DNA from: Pegoplata infirma
Taxonomy: Eukaryota; Arthropoda; Insecta; Diptera; Anthomyiidae
Reading direction: 5' to 3'
Length of the DNA: 64,000 nt
Assembly: GCA_963921195.1 (NCBI GenBank)
Contig: OY992539.1
Span: forward strand, 98,960,964 to 99,024,963
Shown piece by piece: positions 1 to 13,109 of this stretch. How positions within the stretch are numbered: position 1 is the stretch's first letter; each line of letters begins with the position of its first letter. Under the pieces are notes generated by a model, which was not told the DNA's origin, did no database searches, and saw nothing but the letters and a program-made list of their open reading frames with translations. Position numbers and translations under genes: made by a program.

Positions 1-887
1 TTAAAACGAAATGCACCACAATCTTTAAAATTTACATTCTTATATAGTTTCGTATGGGCTATCGAATAAAATTTTTTTCTAAGAAAAATTTTCAGAACCC
101 GTTCTCAAATTTTCCATTTTTTAAAAAAGTCAATTTATCAAAAATCCGGCTACTTTTTTTTCTTGTTTTTAAATTTTTTTTTTTTAAGTTTAGATGTTTG
201 TCCATCCACACAAAAAAAATCAGAAATGTATTTTTCGTTTTTTTCGAGAAAATCGCATTTGAATTTTAAATTTCATAACAATTTTGTAATTTGCTTGTAT
301 TTTCTTGTGTCAACAGAGCGTATGACGAATATTTATGCAATTAATATTACTCATTCGCAACTTTAAAACAAAGAAATTCAAGCAAATAACAAAATTGTTA
401 TGAAATTTAAACTTCAAATGCGATTTTCTCGAAAAAAAAAGATGAACGTGTTTCTGATTTTCTTTGTGTGGATGGACAAACATCTAAACTTTTAAAAAAA
501 TAATTAAAAAAGGAAAAAAAAAGTGGCCGGATTTTTGATAAATTTACTTTTTTAAAAAATTGAAAATTTCAGAACGGGTTCTGAAAATTTTCGAAAACAA
601 CACATTTTAATCGATAGCCCATATAAAACTATATAAGAACGTAAATTTTTGACATTGTGGTGCATTCCGTATTAATGTGATAAATATTTAATCAAGGCAA
701 CTCGCCACAAATTTTACTATTTTTCCAATATTTGACCACGCCTCCTAAGCCCAGTTTTCGAAAATTTGAAAAACCAAAAACGCAATTTTCTTAGTTACAT
801 ATAGGGCTATCCAAACAACCTATTCAGAAATTTACGGGACACATGTTTTTCTGTAGCGGGACATTTGGTGTGGAATGCCTCACATAC
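1..887. mobile_element. Foldback element, left end cut by the window
   Basis: Inverted arms 1-310 and 350-675 pair around a centre near 330 (ATGCACCACAAT at position 11 matches ATTGTGGTGCAT near 654). A TIR-like end GTGTGGAATGCCTCA follows at 872-886, matching the ends at 42427 and 58132. No coding capacity was seen; the short frames here arise from the AT-rich arms. Confidence 0.6.
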
Positions 888-1115
888 GAAAATACAAAAA
901 TTAATATTTTTAAGTAATAAAATTATAAACTTTCGAACTTACCCAACAAAAATTAATCGAAATTTTGGCAGCACAACTTCATTTTATAGCTTATCTTAGC
1001 GACAAAAATTTTGAATTATTTCTAAATTTATAATATAACTCCCAAAAAAAATTTAATTACCTCCCAAAATCTAAAAAAATGAAAATATCCCGAAATAATT
1101 ATTTTTTTTTGTTTT
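888..1115. other. AT-rich spacer, nothing recognised
   Basis: AT-rich with A and T runs. No frame, RNA gene or repeat boundary could be supported. Confidence 0.5.
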
Positions 1116-2300
1116 TATACCCTCCACTCTAGTGATAGAGGGTATATATAAGTTTGTCATTCCGTTTGTAACACCTCGAAATATTGGTCTAGGACCCCAT
1201 AAAGTATATATATTCATGATCCTCGATCGATTTTAAGACGATCTAGCGATGTCCGTCCGTCCGTCCGTCCGTCCGTCTGTCCGTCTGTCTGTCTGTCTGT
1301 CTGTTGAAAACACGCTAACTTTTGAAAGACTTTACGGAGGCTCCTGAAGTTTGGCATATATGTTGGATATTTACCTGGTCAGGTTGGTATTGCAATCCAG
1401 CGAAATCGGTCCAGTGGTTCAAAAGTTATAAGCAAGTGAGTGAATTTCGGCAAGGGATTTTCTGGAATTTACGAGATAAAACACACTGTAACTTTCGAAC
1501 GGCAATTCTGAGGGTGCTGAAGTGTGGCATATATATTTACCGTTCCTCTGGTCCGGTTCGTTTTAAATTTCAGCCAAATCGGTCTAGCGGTTCAAAAGTT
1601 ATTAGCAAAACCGTAAATTTCAGATTAGTTCACCTTCAATTCACGTGTTGAAAACCCGTGAAACATGTTTTAAAAACATTTGTAAGTCAGAAAAATATTT
1701 TAAAAGGTATTTTTGTCACAAAAAAATATTTTTACACTAAACAAAAAAAAATACACTTAAAAAAAAAGTTTACACTCAAAAAAAATTTTACACTCAAAAA
1801 AAAAAATTGGTAAATTATTTTTTTTTTTTTTTTCAAAAATTAACAAAAAAAGTTTTTTTACACTAAAACAAAAAAAAAATACACTCAAAAAAAAAATTTT
1901 TTTTTTTTTTTCAAAAATTAATAAAAAAAAGTTTTTTTTACAGAAAATAAAATATTTCTAACCAAAAAAAAGTTTACACTTAAAAAAAAATTTTACACTC
2001 AAAAAAAAAAAATTGGTAAATTATTTTTTTTATTTTTCAAAAATTAACAAAAAAAGTTTTTTTACACTAAAACAAAAAAAAAAATACGCTCAAAAAAAAT
2101 TTTACACTCAAAAAAAAATTAGTATTTTTTTTTTTTTTTTTTCAAAAATTAATAAAAAAAAGTTTTTTTACAGAAAGTAAAATATTTCTAACCAAAAATG
2201 TTATTTTTTTCACGTTAGAAAATTTACTATCACTTAAAAAGGGCATTGTGGAGGGTATTCATAGATTCGGCCAAGTCGAATTTAACTTTTCTACTTGTTT
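1116..2300 (+). mobile_element. mini-me-like GTCY element, subfamily 1, copy 1
   Basis: Starts with the hairpin CCTCCACTCTAGTGATAGAGG, followed by a TA-rich stretch, GGGGTCC/GGACCCC text, and a GTCC/GTCT microsatellite at 1253-1303. It ends with GATTCGGCCAAGTCGAAT and CTACTTGTTT. The 1690-2220 part is low-complexity A/T (ACACTCAAAAAAAA blocks). The same organisation recurs at 7538 and 8553 in inverse orientation. (TA)n and (GTCY)n regions are the signature of dipteran mini-me elements, which others place with Helentron-derived repeats. The frame at 1322-1651 is conserved only as repeat DNA. Confidence 0.75.
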
Positions 2301-3180
2301 TTTTTTTTTTTTATTATTTAAGGCTTATTTTATAATAAAGAATACCCCAAAATAAAGTTTTAGCATTTTTTGGGGGGGATTTTTTTATTTTTTTCTGTTA
2401 GGGGGCTATTTTATTGGGTGTTTTTCATAGCGTCCAAAAAAGGTTTCAGAATCTGTCACTTTTTCTTTAGGCAAAAAAGTGAAAGAATTTTAGACTTCTT
2501 CTATGACATTCTGAGACATTTTTCGTAAAGAATAAGTCTTAAGATTCTGAGACATTTGCTCAATAAAAAAAAACATTTCTTCACGAAAAATGATTCAACA
2601 TATAATATTTTCCATGTAGGAAGAATTTTTCTAATTAAAAAATCTCAGATGTATTAGAATTTGTGACTTTTTTATGTTTACGAAAATGTACAATTTTATT
2701 TTAAAGAAAATTAAAAAAAAAATGATCTAAACGAAATATGATCATGAAAATCAAAGTCCTTCGGCAAAAACTAATAAATTTTATAACTTTTCCATCCCTG
2801 TTTCTGCTCATCCGACAAATGAGAATTTAATAAATTCAATTTATGATTTTTTTATTCGAAGTAAAAAAAATCCCCCTCAAACCCAAAAGCTGTGTCCGCC
2901 ACTGGTACAATAACCCTTAATCTTTTTAAAAAATATCATAGTGCATTGTATTTTATACAACCTACCTACTATTTGAAACCTGAATGAGACTTGTACCTTT
3001 TTACTTTTTGAGATATCGTTATTAATGTCAGAAAACTTTTGGCAAATATATTCGATTTAACCAATTCTCAAGATCCCATATCTCAGAAAGAAAAACAACC
3101 TGAGGTCAAAAATTTTGGCACTTTAATTTTTTTGTAAAGCCCAAACTACATTCCAAGTTTTATCTATTTCGAATAGGGTA
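2301..3180. other. AT-rich intergenic or intronic DNA, repeat-derived in part
   Basis: No gene is seen. The stretch 3090-3178 matches 27350-27420 and continues after 5147, so it is part of an older repeat later split by the MITE at 3181 and the foldback at 4015. Confidence 0.5.
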
Positions 3181-4009
3181 CACTCAAAATATTTTGTAGG
3201 CAAAAACAAATGAAAAACACACTTAAAACCAGTGAATAAACAATTGAAAACCATTCCAGTAATTATTCATTTGTTTTGACAAACATCAACATTTATTTTT
3301 TACTGTTGACTAAATTTTCTAAAATAAATAACACTAAACATTAGAAAATTACGTTTTTTTCACTCTTTTTTACCCACAAATTCGAAAAAAATAACCAACG
3401 AAAACATTAAAAATTAATGATAGTTCTGTTATTTTTACCAACAAATTTCAAAAAAATAACCTACGAAAACAATAAAAATTAATGATTTCGTAGGTAATTT
3501 TTTACAATTTTTTATTGAAATATTTTTTTAAAAATTGTTAATATAATTTTTGGGGAATCGATCCCGCAATCAAGTCACTTGATACAAATCAAGTCACTTG
3601 ATACAAATCAAGTCACTTGATACAAAGTCACTTGATACAAACATGTTTTTATATTTCTATAAATAATTTTTTGATTTTTTTTTCTACAAAAAAATAACTG
3701 ACTTGTGCAGGTAAAAACTAATGATATTTCTTTAAAAAATACCAACAATTTAAAAAAAAATACTTACACAAATCATTAAAAATCAAAAGGATAATCAGTA
3801 GTTTTTACTTACAGAACAAAAATATATGACTTTAAAAATTAAATGTTAATGAAAGTCTTTATTTGTTAGTGTGTTATTTTTGAAACAAAGGACTGAAGTA
3901 GTCATTAATAAAAACTGAACATCAAACAAATGTTTTTTCTTTTAAAAACGACTAAACGAAAAACTTTTTAAATAAACTACAAACAGTTAATGACATAATT
4001 TTTTGAGTG
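3181..4009. mobile_element. CACTC-type MITE, copy 1
   Basis: Ends CACTCAAAATAT and TTTTTTGAGTG form inverted termini, and TA flanks both sides (3179-3180 and 4010-4011). The interior is AT-rich and contains a short tandem of CAAGTCACTTGATACAAAT. No coding capacity was seen. The same family occurs at 14222, 24320, 25024, 47942 and 59786. Confidence 0.7.
3560..3640 (+). repeat. Minisatellite of a 20-bp unit, about 4 copies
   Basis: AAGTCACTTGATACAAATC is repeated in tandem with the last copy shortened. The unit contains the palindrome AAGTCACTTG. It lies inside a MITE and has no spacers, so it is not a CRISPR. Confidence 0.8.
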
Positions 4010-4014
4010 TAGGG

Positions 4015-5138
4015 TAGGGTGGTTCATAAAAACAAAAGTTGGATTTTTGAATGGGGCACCCGGAATATATATTAAGCACCGTGAAAAAATGACACGTGAT
4101 TTTTTTAAAATTTTTATATTAAGGTTTAGGGGTCGCTACCGGGCCCTGAACTTTGGGATATAAAAAAAAAAAATTTCACACAATGAAAAAAAAAAATTTC
4201 GTTTTTTTTATATTTTTTTTTTATTATAGTTTAACTTCATTAGCTTATTAACGGCAAAAGATTTCATTTTGTTGGGACAAGTTTTTCAGTTCCAAAATTG
4301 ACCATGAAAAAAAAAATTGAGGCTGGTTGGGGTCTTACTCTAAATTTTTTTTAAAATTTTGATAGTTTTGATAAGCTTACGTTATAGGTCTTTAGTCCCT
4401 CTTGATAATACATTCTTTGTAAAAATTTTTGTTCTTTCCGAAACATCATTAACATGCGCCGAAAATCAAACGGATATTAAAAAAAAAAAAAAAAAAAAAA
4501 ACGGTGAATAAAATCGATTTTTTTTTTTTTTAATTTTTAATTATAATTTGATAAGCTAATCCAGCTTATTAACGGCAAACAAAATTTCGATATGGTCGGA
4601 AAAGTATGTAATTTCGAAAATTTACATTGAAAATATGTTTTTTTTTTTTAATATCCGTTTGATTTTCGCCGCATGTTAATGATGTTTCGGAAAGAACAAA
4701 AATTTTTACGAAGAATGTAGTATCAAGAGGGACTAAAGACCTATAGCGTAAGCTTATCAAAACTAAAAAAAAAAAAAAAATTTAAAAAAATTTTAGAGTA
4801 AGACCCCAACCAGCCTCAATTTTTTTTTTCATGGTCAATTTTGGAACTGAAAAACTTGTCCCACCAAAATGAAATCTTTTGCCGTTAATAAGCTAATGAA
4901 GTTAAATTATAATAAAAAAAAAAATATAAAAAAAACGAATTTTTTTTTTTTCATTGTGTGAAAATTTTTTTTTTATGACCCAAAGTTTAGGGCCCGGTAG
5001 CGACCCCTAAATGTTAATGAAAAAATTTGAAAAAAAAATCACGTGTCAGTTTTTCATGATGCTTAATATATATTCCGGGTGCCCCATACAAAAATCAAAA
5101 AAAAAAAAAAAAAAAAGTGCCATATATGAACCACACTA
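4015..5138. mobile_element. hAT-type foldback element A
   Basis: Termini TAGGGTGGTTCATA and TATGAACCACACTA are inverted, and the 8-bp duplication GTGTAGGG is exact (4007-4014 and 5139-5146). The arms pair over most of the length around a centre near 4520-4560. The duplication includes the last bases of the CACTC MITE (GTG-TA), so this element inserted after that MITE. No transposase is present. Confidence 0.85.
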
Positions 5139-5146
5139 GTGTAGGG

Positions 5147-5950
5147 TCAAAAATACTTTTTTCGGTTGAATTCACATTTTTTAACTCGGCTGGTAAATAA
5201 ACTTTTTTTTTAAAGTGCGTATACTTAATATTTAATTGTAGTAAAGCACTCACATTACTCATACGTTTAGTATTTTTTTTTTTTTAATATTTTCCAAATC
5301 GTTTTTAACGACATTTTGGTTTTCAACGACATTCTGTTAGTAAAGGGACAGTCTAAAGTTCTTACCATAACACGCAAAAGTGGCAATACTAAATGTTCGT
5401 TACCACCTGTATGTAACAGAAAAAAACACTGAATATTTTCTGGTATTATTATTAACATGAAAATGGTATTTGATGCGTAAAATCATCATCATCGTCGTCA
5501 TGTAAGAATGACTGCTGTTGATATTGAAGTCTGGCAAAGTCTCGTCAACATTACAATTTGTTTTCTTACAATGCTTTATTCTAGGTTGCTTTTATTAATT
5601 TTATATTTTAAGAATTAAAGTACTATGTATAGAATAGTATACACGCAGAAAAAAGAATGCTAGTTTTCAACGAATGCAAAGCAATTTAGTTAACATAACT
5701 AAAAATCTGCAAGTCGCAATTTTAAAGTAAATTTAGCTTAAAAAAATATACAAATTATATATAATTAATAGCATGAATTAATGCCTCACCTACAGATGTG
5801 TTGGAATAGATGTAAAAATAAAGTGGTAAAAATTCATTCAGATCGTTGGTCAACTTCCGCTGCCCCAAAGTCGATGGAAATGCACATTTTCAAAAACTTT
5901 TTTTATTATTGTATTTTTTTTTTGTTTTTTGAAGAAAAGTTTTTAATATA
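5147..5950. other. Repeat remnant then low-copy-looking DNA, no gene supported
   Basis: The first 50 bp continue the repeat interrupted at 3178. The rest is AT-rich and has a small CATCATCATCGTCGTC run at 5485-5500. Coding-like snippets on the minus strand near 5470-5530 and 5840-5890 could not be tied to splice signals. Confidence 0.5.
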
Positions 5951-6672
5951 CCCAGGAAAATTTTTCAGAACCGATTCTTACAACACTTGTTCTATAACAG
6001 GTTATTCGGTAACCATACACTATTACACTTTAATTATTCAGAACAAGTTAAGTGAAAATTATTGTGAAGCTTGTTCTCCGCAATCAAAGTTTCATAACAT
6101 TTTGGTTCTCAGGAATTAAAAAAAAAATTATGTGTCAAAAAAATTAAAAAATAAATATCAATTTATTTTTGTTAACCAAGAAAAAACACGAAATTCTACT
6201 AAAATATCAGGATATAAGCATGAAAATTGTTGAAACAAAGGTTAGTAAATTAAGTTTTCATTGTCTGGGTCGGGTCAAATACTAAAATTATAATGTTTTT
6301 TATTTTTGTTTGCAGAAAATCCATGTTCTGGTATGTCATTGTTGTAAGGCCCAAAATGCAACTTTGGAGGCGAAAAAGGATAAATGTGTGTTAAAAAATG
6401 TAAATATTCCTTGTTATATGTATATGATTGTCTTTATCTTTGTTTAATAAATATATGCAATTCAAAATATTTCTTTAATTCTCATTTCAAATTTTACTTC
6501 TAGAACCGATTTTGAGGAACAAAAATATGTTCTAATTTAGCTTACAAACACCTGTTGCTTTTGGGACAATCCCTTTGTAAAAAGAATCGGTGTTGCACAA
6601 GAATTAGAACAGGTTCTAGGGAAGTATAAGTTGTTCCACAATCGGTTCTTTGCAACCGAAAATTTTGCTGGG
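5951..6672. mobile_element. CCCAGC-type element, copy 1
   Basis: Left end CCCAGGAAAATTTTTC and right end AAAATTTTGCTGGG are inverted, each flanked by TA (5949-5950, 6673-6674). GAACCGATT motifs follow both ends inward. No coding capacity was seen. Confidence 0.7.
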
Positions 6673-6674
6673 TA

Positions 6675-7537
6675 CATACATGAAACACAACCCGTTCCAG
6701 TTCAATAGCGACATGTTACAGTACACATCACATTTTTTTCGGGACTTTCCAAAATTTTCCCTAAAAGCGTTTTTAATAAACTTTTTTCTACAAAATGCAA
6801 TGAAAATATAAAACAAGTTGTTTATCCGAACTTGATTAATATTGCACTTAAATGGTTTGTTGATGCAACCAAATAATTCTATTGAAGACTTTTTTTTATT
6901 GTGTACCTTTAACGCACACACATGTTGGTTTATATTTTTCTATTTTTAAGGGAATCTTTATGGTTAAAGTTTAATGATTTTACGTGCAGGTGTTTTGGGA
7001 ATAAAAGTATTTCTTAACCTTTCTCTACTTTTAACATTTTGTTATTTTTTTTTCTATATCTATATTTGAAAATTCACCTACGTATAGTACATGGACACTT
7101 CATTAGAAAGTAAGTAAATGTAAGACATTTATATATTACCTTAGTTTACCCATCCCATGTAAAAATCGGTTAGATCTGGCTGATATGGCTGGCTAATTAT
7201 ATCAATTATATCTGTTTGATAAAAATAGATCGAGCAGTCATTGTATCTGGCCTCATCTCGGAATTGGGGACAAATCCCGCCTCAGTTATTACTTACTATT
7301 TGTGATAAGGATTTCATTAAAATCGGTTCAGCACTTTATGCGTGATTAAGGAACAGGCGAAAATACCGTTCAATAAAAAATTAGGTGTGTCATTTTACGC
7401 CCCACTGTCTGATCGCTATATTTAATGGCCTATAGTTCACGACTCAGTTGGTAGGATCTGTGGTGAAAATTTCATGGAAATCGGTAGAGCCGTTTAAGAG
7501 AGATTGCGGAAAAGGCAACAGTAACGTTTAATAAAAT
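6675..7537. other. AT-rich DNA with an interspersed repeat, no gene
   Basis: 7190-7530 contains text such as AAATCGGTTCAGCA and TCCCGCCTCAGTTA that recurs at 12690-12790, so it is an interspersed repeat fragment. The remainder shows nothing recognisable. Confidence 0.5.
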
Positions 7538-8552
7538 AACAAGTAGAAAAGTTAAATTCGACTTTGCCGAATCTATGAATACCCTCCACAATGCATTTTT
7601 TTAAAGTGTAGTACATTTTTTAACGTGAAAAATTAACAATTTTGATTAGAAATATTTTATTTTGAGTAAAAAACTCTTTTTTTGTAATTTTTAAAAAAAA
7701 AAAAGTACTAATTTTTTTTTTTGAGTGTAAAATTTTTTTCGAGTGTAATGTTTTTTTTACTGTAAAAATATTTCTGAGTGAACGCACGTACATGTATGTA
7801 CACAAAACATTGTCATTTTTGTAAAAAAAAAAAAAATTTTTTGTCTAAATTTTTTTTTTGAGTGTAAATTTTTTTTTGAGTGTAAAATTTTTTCTTTGAG
7901 TGTAAAATTTTTTTCGAGTGTAATTTTTAAGTTACCAATGCTTTTAAAACTAAGCAAGTTTAAAAAGCATTGCTTTAAAATTAAACAAGTTTGAAAAGCA
8001 TTGTTTAGTTACCACCAATGCTTTTAAAACTTGTTAAAACACGTGGCATTTTAGATGAAACTAATCTGAAATTCAGGGGTTTGCTTATAACTTTTGAACC
8101 ACTGGACCGATTAAGCTGAAATTTAAAACCAAACACACCCGGGGAACGGCAAAGATACATGCCAAGCTTCAGTAGTCTCTTTATTGTCTTTCGAAAGTTA
8201 TCGTGTTTTTTATCTCGTAAATTCGCGAAACACACTTGCCGAAATTTACTCTTTTGCTCATAACTTTTGAACCACTGGACCGATTTGGCTGGATTGCAAT
8301 ACCAACCTGACCAGGTAAATGGCAAACATATATGCCAAACTTCAGTAGCCTCTGTAAAGTCTTTCAAAAGTTAGCGTGTTTTCTACGGACGGACAGACAG
8401 ACAGACGGACGGACGGACATCGCTAGATCGACTTAAAATCGATCGAGGATCATAAATATATATACTTTATGGGGTCCTAGACCAATATTTCGAGGTGTTA
8501 CAAACGGAATGACAAACTTATATGTACCCTCTATCACTAGAGTGGAGGGTAT
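7538..8552 (-). mobile_element. mini-me-like GTCY element, subfamily 1, copy 2
   Basis: An inverse-orientation relative of 1116-2300: starts AACAAGTAGAAAAGTT, has CGACTTTGCCGAAT, the GGAC/AGAC microsatellite at 8387-8420, and ends with the hairpin CTCTATCACTAGAGTGGAGG. It is complete and directly abuts the next copy. Confidence 0.75.
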
Positions 8553-9075
8553 AACAAGTAAAAAAGCTAAATTCGGCCTTGCCGAATGTAGTGATACCCT
8601 CCACAATTTCAAAAAGATTATTGCAAAAAACTTTATTTAAAAGAAAATTACTTTTGAAAAAAAAAAAATTTTAAAAATTTCCGCGAAAAAAAATTTTGGA
8701 AAAAAAAAAAAAAATCCGCAATTTTTTTCTTTTTATGTCAAAAAATATGTTCGTACTTGTTTAAATACCATTTGGTGTTCAATTATGTTCACATATGTCA
8801 ACCACAGGCCGAATTAAAGTATTTTGTAATTTTATGTTATGTTGAATGTACTGAAATTTTTGAGGTGTGCTTACATTTTTGTTCATAACTTTTGAACCGC
8901 TTAACCGATATCGCTCAAATGCAATACCAAACTTCTCGGGAGAACTTCCAATAAATATGTTAAGTTTCAGTCATCTCTGTGCAATATTTTGTCCGCGACA
9001 GCATTTTCCACAGACAGACAGACGGACAGACGGACATCGCTAGAATGTCTTAAAATCGATCGGGCATCATGAATA
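8553..9075 (-). mobile_element. mini-me-like GTCY element, copy 3, first part
   Basis: Starts AACAAGTAAAAAAGC with CGGCCTTGCCGAAT. It is interrupted at TA (9074-9075) by a CCCAGC-type element and continues at 12574. Confidence 0.75.
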
Positions 9076-12000
9076 CCCAGCAAAAAATAAACGAAGTGGT
9101 TTAAAAAGAATTAGTGGATTCACTATATACAAAGTAGCGATAAGTGCCGAACTTCATATTCCGTAGGAAGTACTTTTAAAATCACTTCCAAAAATGCTAC
9201 AAAATAATAATGAAAACATCTTTCACCAGTTTTTTACTTAATTATTTCAAAGTACTTCATTTATATGTATGTTCTTAGGAATTAAATCAAATCACCACAA
9301 TATATGAACTTCTTTTTCAACTGAAACTCTTAGAATGTGGGGGATACACGAAGTATGCACTTTTTTTTACGTCCAGCTTCGAATAGATTTAGGTTTTGCA
9401 CAAATGGTGACTAAATTTGGTAATGGCATTTCATTTCTCTTTATTTAGAGCTTAAAAAGTCGAAAAGACGAAAATCGATTATTGATAATTTTTTAAATTT
9501 CGTACAAGCAATTCGACGCTTAACTACCATTCTATATCTTACATACATCGAAAAATGGTGGTCCTAAATTAAATAAATACATTTACGAACTAAAGCGGAT
9601 GTTTCTCCATCACATTATTAAGCTTTTTAGAAAATTAAGGTTTAGGCTTGTGGTCAGAGCAAACTAGTGAATCGATTTGCCGTGATTTTTTTTTAGTTTT
9701 GTGATCTTTATAATTACTCCTTTTTTAATTCGAAGTATATATGAGCAATTGTCATTAACTTTTAATATTTAAGAAAAAAAAAATTGCGATTTTTTTTTCG
9801 TGGCACATTGATAAGACTTTGTAGGTAAATAACATTATAAATAAGTAATTCAAATCCGTTCGCGTGCATTTATTTGAGCGATCGCACCCAAAACTATGGC
9901 GGTTTAAAGTTAAAATTTTTAAAAAAATTGTCAAAATTACATTTTTTATCCGAAGTTAACCAAACGTACCATTTTGTATTATGCTTACCCAGAGCTAAAA
10001 TACATATTCAAACATGCATAAAATCTTTGCTAAATATCGAGATATTTGCATTTAACCAATTTTTTTTTCGGTACATTTTCCAATATTTTGGAAATAAAAA
10101 TGTTTCCAGCAGTTTTATTTTTTTTTTAGAAAAATATTACCAAATGCACTAACAAAATCTCAACAAATTCTTAGTTAACACCATTATTCTATCTCTAATA
10201 GGTAAGAAACAGCAGTGGTTTAAAGGGAACATTTTTGAAAAAAAAAATTTAATAATTTTGAATTTATTTTTTTTTTAATGTTAAATGTCTGATTTTACAG
10301 TGTTGTCCTTCACTGAATATTAAAAATATTCAAAGTATGATTAATAATGACAATATTAAGGTTATTACGAAATATTTAAACGTTATTACTAATTTTATTA
10401 AGGTTATAAAAAATTTTAGCGATTTTTCGCGATTTTCGCGACTGCAAAAATCAATGGACTAATTTTGAAATATTATTCGAATAACCAATGTCAAAATCTA
10501 TCAAAATACATTTCTGTTCTACTTTATTTTAAGTAATGTAAGATTTAATATAACCATAAAATTTAAAAGTATCAAAAATTTAAAACCACCAAAAACCACT
10601 AAAACGTCAATTGTTTTTGGGTGCGAATGGATTGAAGATAAAGCATTAAAAATACTACTAAACGCGCTTTTCACTGACCAATTTCGATAAGCGGCCTGGA
10701 TGTGCCTTACAAAAAACGAAAAACAGAAAAACGCCGCGGAATTCGCCAATATTAACTTTTGATCAATGTTGCTTTCCATGATTTATTATATTTGCACATA
10801 CCATTGTTTCTACATGTTCAACTTTCAGCCATGCACATTTGGCTGTCAAATAATGCAAAACTAAAATATCGAAATTTTGAAAAAAATTTAAAAAGTTCAT
10901 AAAATTTTTGCAATTGAATATTTTTTGGGTGCGTTTGTAAATCAAGTGGGAAATGGTAAATTATAAAGTTCACAAAGCATTCGGAACCATTCGGAATAAA
11001 ACTGGGAGTGTGCCTCGCAAAAAACAGACTTTTTAAAAAATTCACGTTTTTTCTTCCTATCTTTGGAGAGCTGCAGCTTCGTAGCCATTGTGAGCACATC
11101 ACTCGAATCAGTCTCAGATTGTGCATATTTACAAGGGCTTTTACCATGTGTATTTGATTTTTAAAATTACAGTTTGCACCAAAAACTACAATCAAAAAAC
11201 CTCGAAAAATTGAAAATTGAAAAAAATTGGTATCAAATATTTAGGTCCATGTAACTTTTTTCTTATTGATGGCACATCCACTGAACCTACACCAAATAAT
11301 TGCCCAAGTCTACTGATTAAACGGTATTAAATTTGGAGCAATAGCTTTAACGCACCCAACAATATGGAACTTTGAACGAAAAATTTCATGAGAGTATCAA
11401 GCGATTTTTTTACATTTTTCAACTTTGCACGTTCCATACCATGAGATAATGAGACTATTTGCGCTGTGCCTTTGCAGAATTACTCATTATGGTTCCCTTA
11501 ACATATCTACATTCACAGGTACCACCCAGTTTACAAATAAAAATGTTTTTGCGAAATTAGTAAAATATCACAAGCGTTAAAAGTTAATGACAAAAGTCCA
11601 TATGTACGTTTGATTATCAATGAAATTAATTTTTTTATCACGTAAAGGTTTTTAAGATATTCACGTTTGAATACTGATATATTTGGGTCTCCTCTGTAAC
11701 ATATTCTTAAGTTGCTCAAACACAATAGTACTCGATTTAGTAAAAACAAGACATCTTTATTACAAATCTGGTATCCAAATTTTTCTATCGCGTACTGTTT
11801 GAAATATTGTCGTTTAAAAATCTAAACTCCACTGTTGCGCAATTATATTCTTTATAAATCACACTAACATTTTCAAACGCGAATATCCCAAAAACAGAAC
11901 ATGCTTGAAAATTTGGAATGCATTTTTGGAATCAGGAGGTCCATTTTTATGAAATCAAGTCATATTTGGTGGAAACAACGTTAGAATACGTAGCAGTAGA

Positions 12001-12573
12001 CCCCTAAAAGTGCTAAAATATTGTTTTTTTTACTTTTAAACAGCGAATATCTTAAAAACGTTACGTGTTATAAAAATTTGGAAGGTAGATTTGGAAGCAG
12101 GAGACAAAAATCTATAAGGACCAGTTAGAAATGTCGCTGGGAGGTTTTTGCTGTCAAACAGTGTTTTTAGTGTAAATATTACAAAAAAAATACTCTTTCA
12201 ATTTATCTTACAAAAAGAATTGAAAAAAATACTTCTAATTTAGAAGTCCTAAATTACCAATTAAAAATGACATAATCACACCCAAAATGCCAAGAAATAT
12301 GCACTTCTAAAGAAGTGATGAAATATTAACATCCGGATCACTACTTCAGAAGTTGTGATAAAAATGTTAATATATATGTGCATAATAAACACTAGTGATA
12401 TATGTTATTCTTAAGTGTCAATCTTTCGCCACTGAAAAGTGGCGAAAAAAAGAACATACTTTGTGTGTCACGCCCATATTAAATTCATCAATGTTTCAGT
12501 TGAAGAAGAAGTACATCTGGTTCATAAGTTGTGGTGAATTTTGTAGTGAATGGTAAGCTCTTTTTTTGCTGGG
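9076..12573. mobile_element. CCCAGC-type element, 3.5 kb copy
   Basis: Ends CCCAGCAAAAAATA and TTTTTTTGCTGGG are inverted, with TA on both sides (9074-9075, 12574-12575) in the middle of a mini-me copy, so the borders are certain. It contains no intact transposase. The segment 11750-12190 resembles 48400-48910. Frames such as 10818-11195 show no recognisable domain. It is probably a non-autonomous element with unrelated internal DNA. Confidence 0.75.
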
Positions 12574-12668
12574 TATATATACTTTATGGGGTCCCAGACC
12601 GATATTTAGATGAGTTACAAACGGAATGACAAACTTATTTATACCCTCTATCACTAAGTGGAGGGTAT
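12574..12668 (-). mobile_element. mini-me-like GTCY element, copy 3, second part
   Basis: Resumes with TATATATACTTTATGGGGTC and ends with the hairpin TCTATCACTAAGTGGAGGG. Confidence 0.75.
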
Positions 12669-13109
12669 AAAAAGGGGCGTGGAGCTTAACTCCCTTTTGT
12701 CTGATCGCTTTTTCTTGTGACCTTTAGTTCCCGCCTCGGTTAGTACTATCTGTGGTGAAAATTTCATTCAAATCGGTTCAGCCCCTGATTGCGGAACAGA
12801 CTGACAGACATACCAACATTCGGATTTATAATTATAAATTTAAGCTATCACGATTAACTGTTGCGGGTGTAATCCTCACTTCCCCAAGTGATTAAAACTC
12901 GAATATACACAAAATATTAGTTTGCTTATAAAACACGAAAACGAATTGATCTAGAAAAACTGGGAAACACGGGTATCTTTATTTTAGTTCTACTTTCAGC
13001 ATTTTTTGGTCCCGATCATGGGTGCAACCAAAATTTGAATTTTGTCGTACAGTGTAATATTAATAAGGATATATCTCCCATTTATATATTATATCTCCCA
13101 TTTTTAGGA
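12669..13109. other. Interspersed repeat fragment, no gene
   Basis: GGGGCGTGGAGCTTAAC to ATAATTATAA (12672-12832) is a repeat fragment shared in part with 7190-7530. The remainder is AT-rich without signals. Confidence 0.5.

Noticed and set aside
3560..3640. CRISPR-like short repeats.
   Set aside because: Direct tandem repeats without unique spacers in a eukaryotic MITE.
5840..5895. Minus-strand text ISIDFGAAEVDQRSE then stop, phase-compatible as a terminal exon after exon C.
   Set aside because: No pyrimidine tract or convincing acceptor is present, the distance is over 22 kb, and nothing links it to the family. Left as an unsupported guess.
6616..6921. A 101-codon minus-strand frame.
   Set aside because: It crosses the border of a CCCAGC element, shows no domain, and has AT-driven lysine/asparagine/phenylalanine composition.
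1322..8367. Open frames at 1322-1651 (+) and 8005-8367 (-) give similar proteins, which looks like a conserved gene.
   Set aside because: Both lie in the body of the same mini-me-like element. Similarity is that of repeat DNA; there is no domain and no start context.
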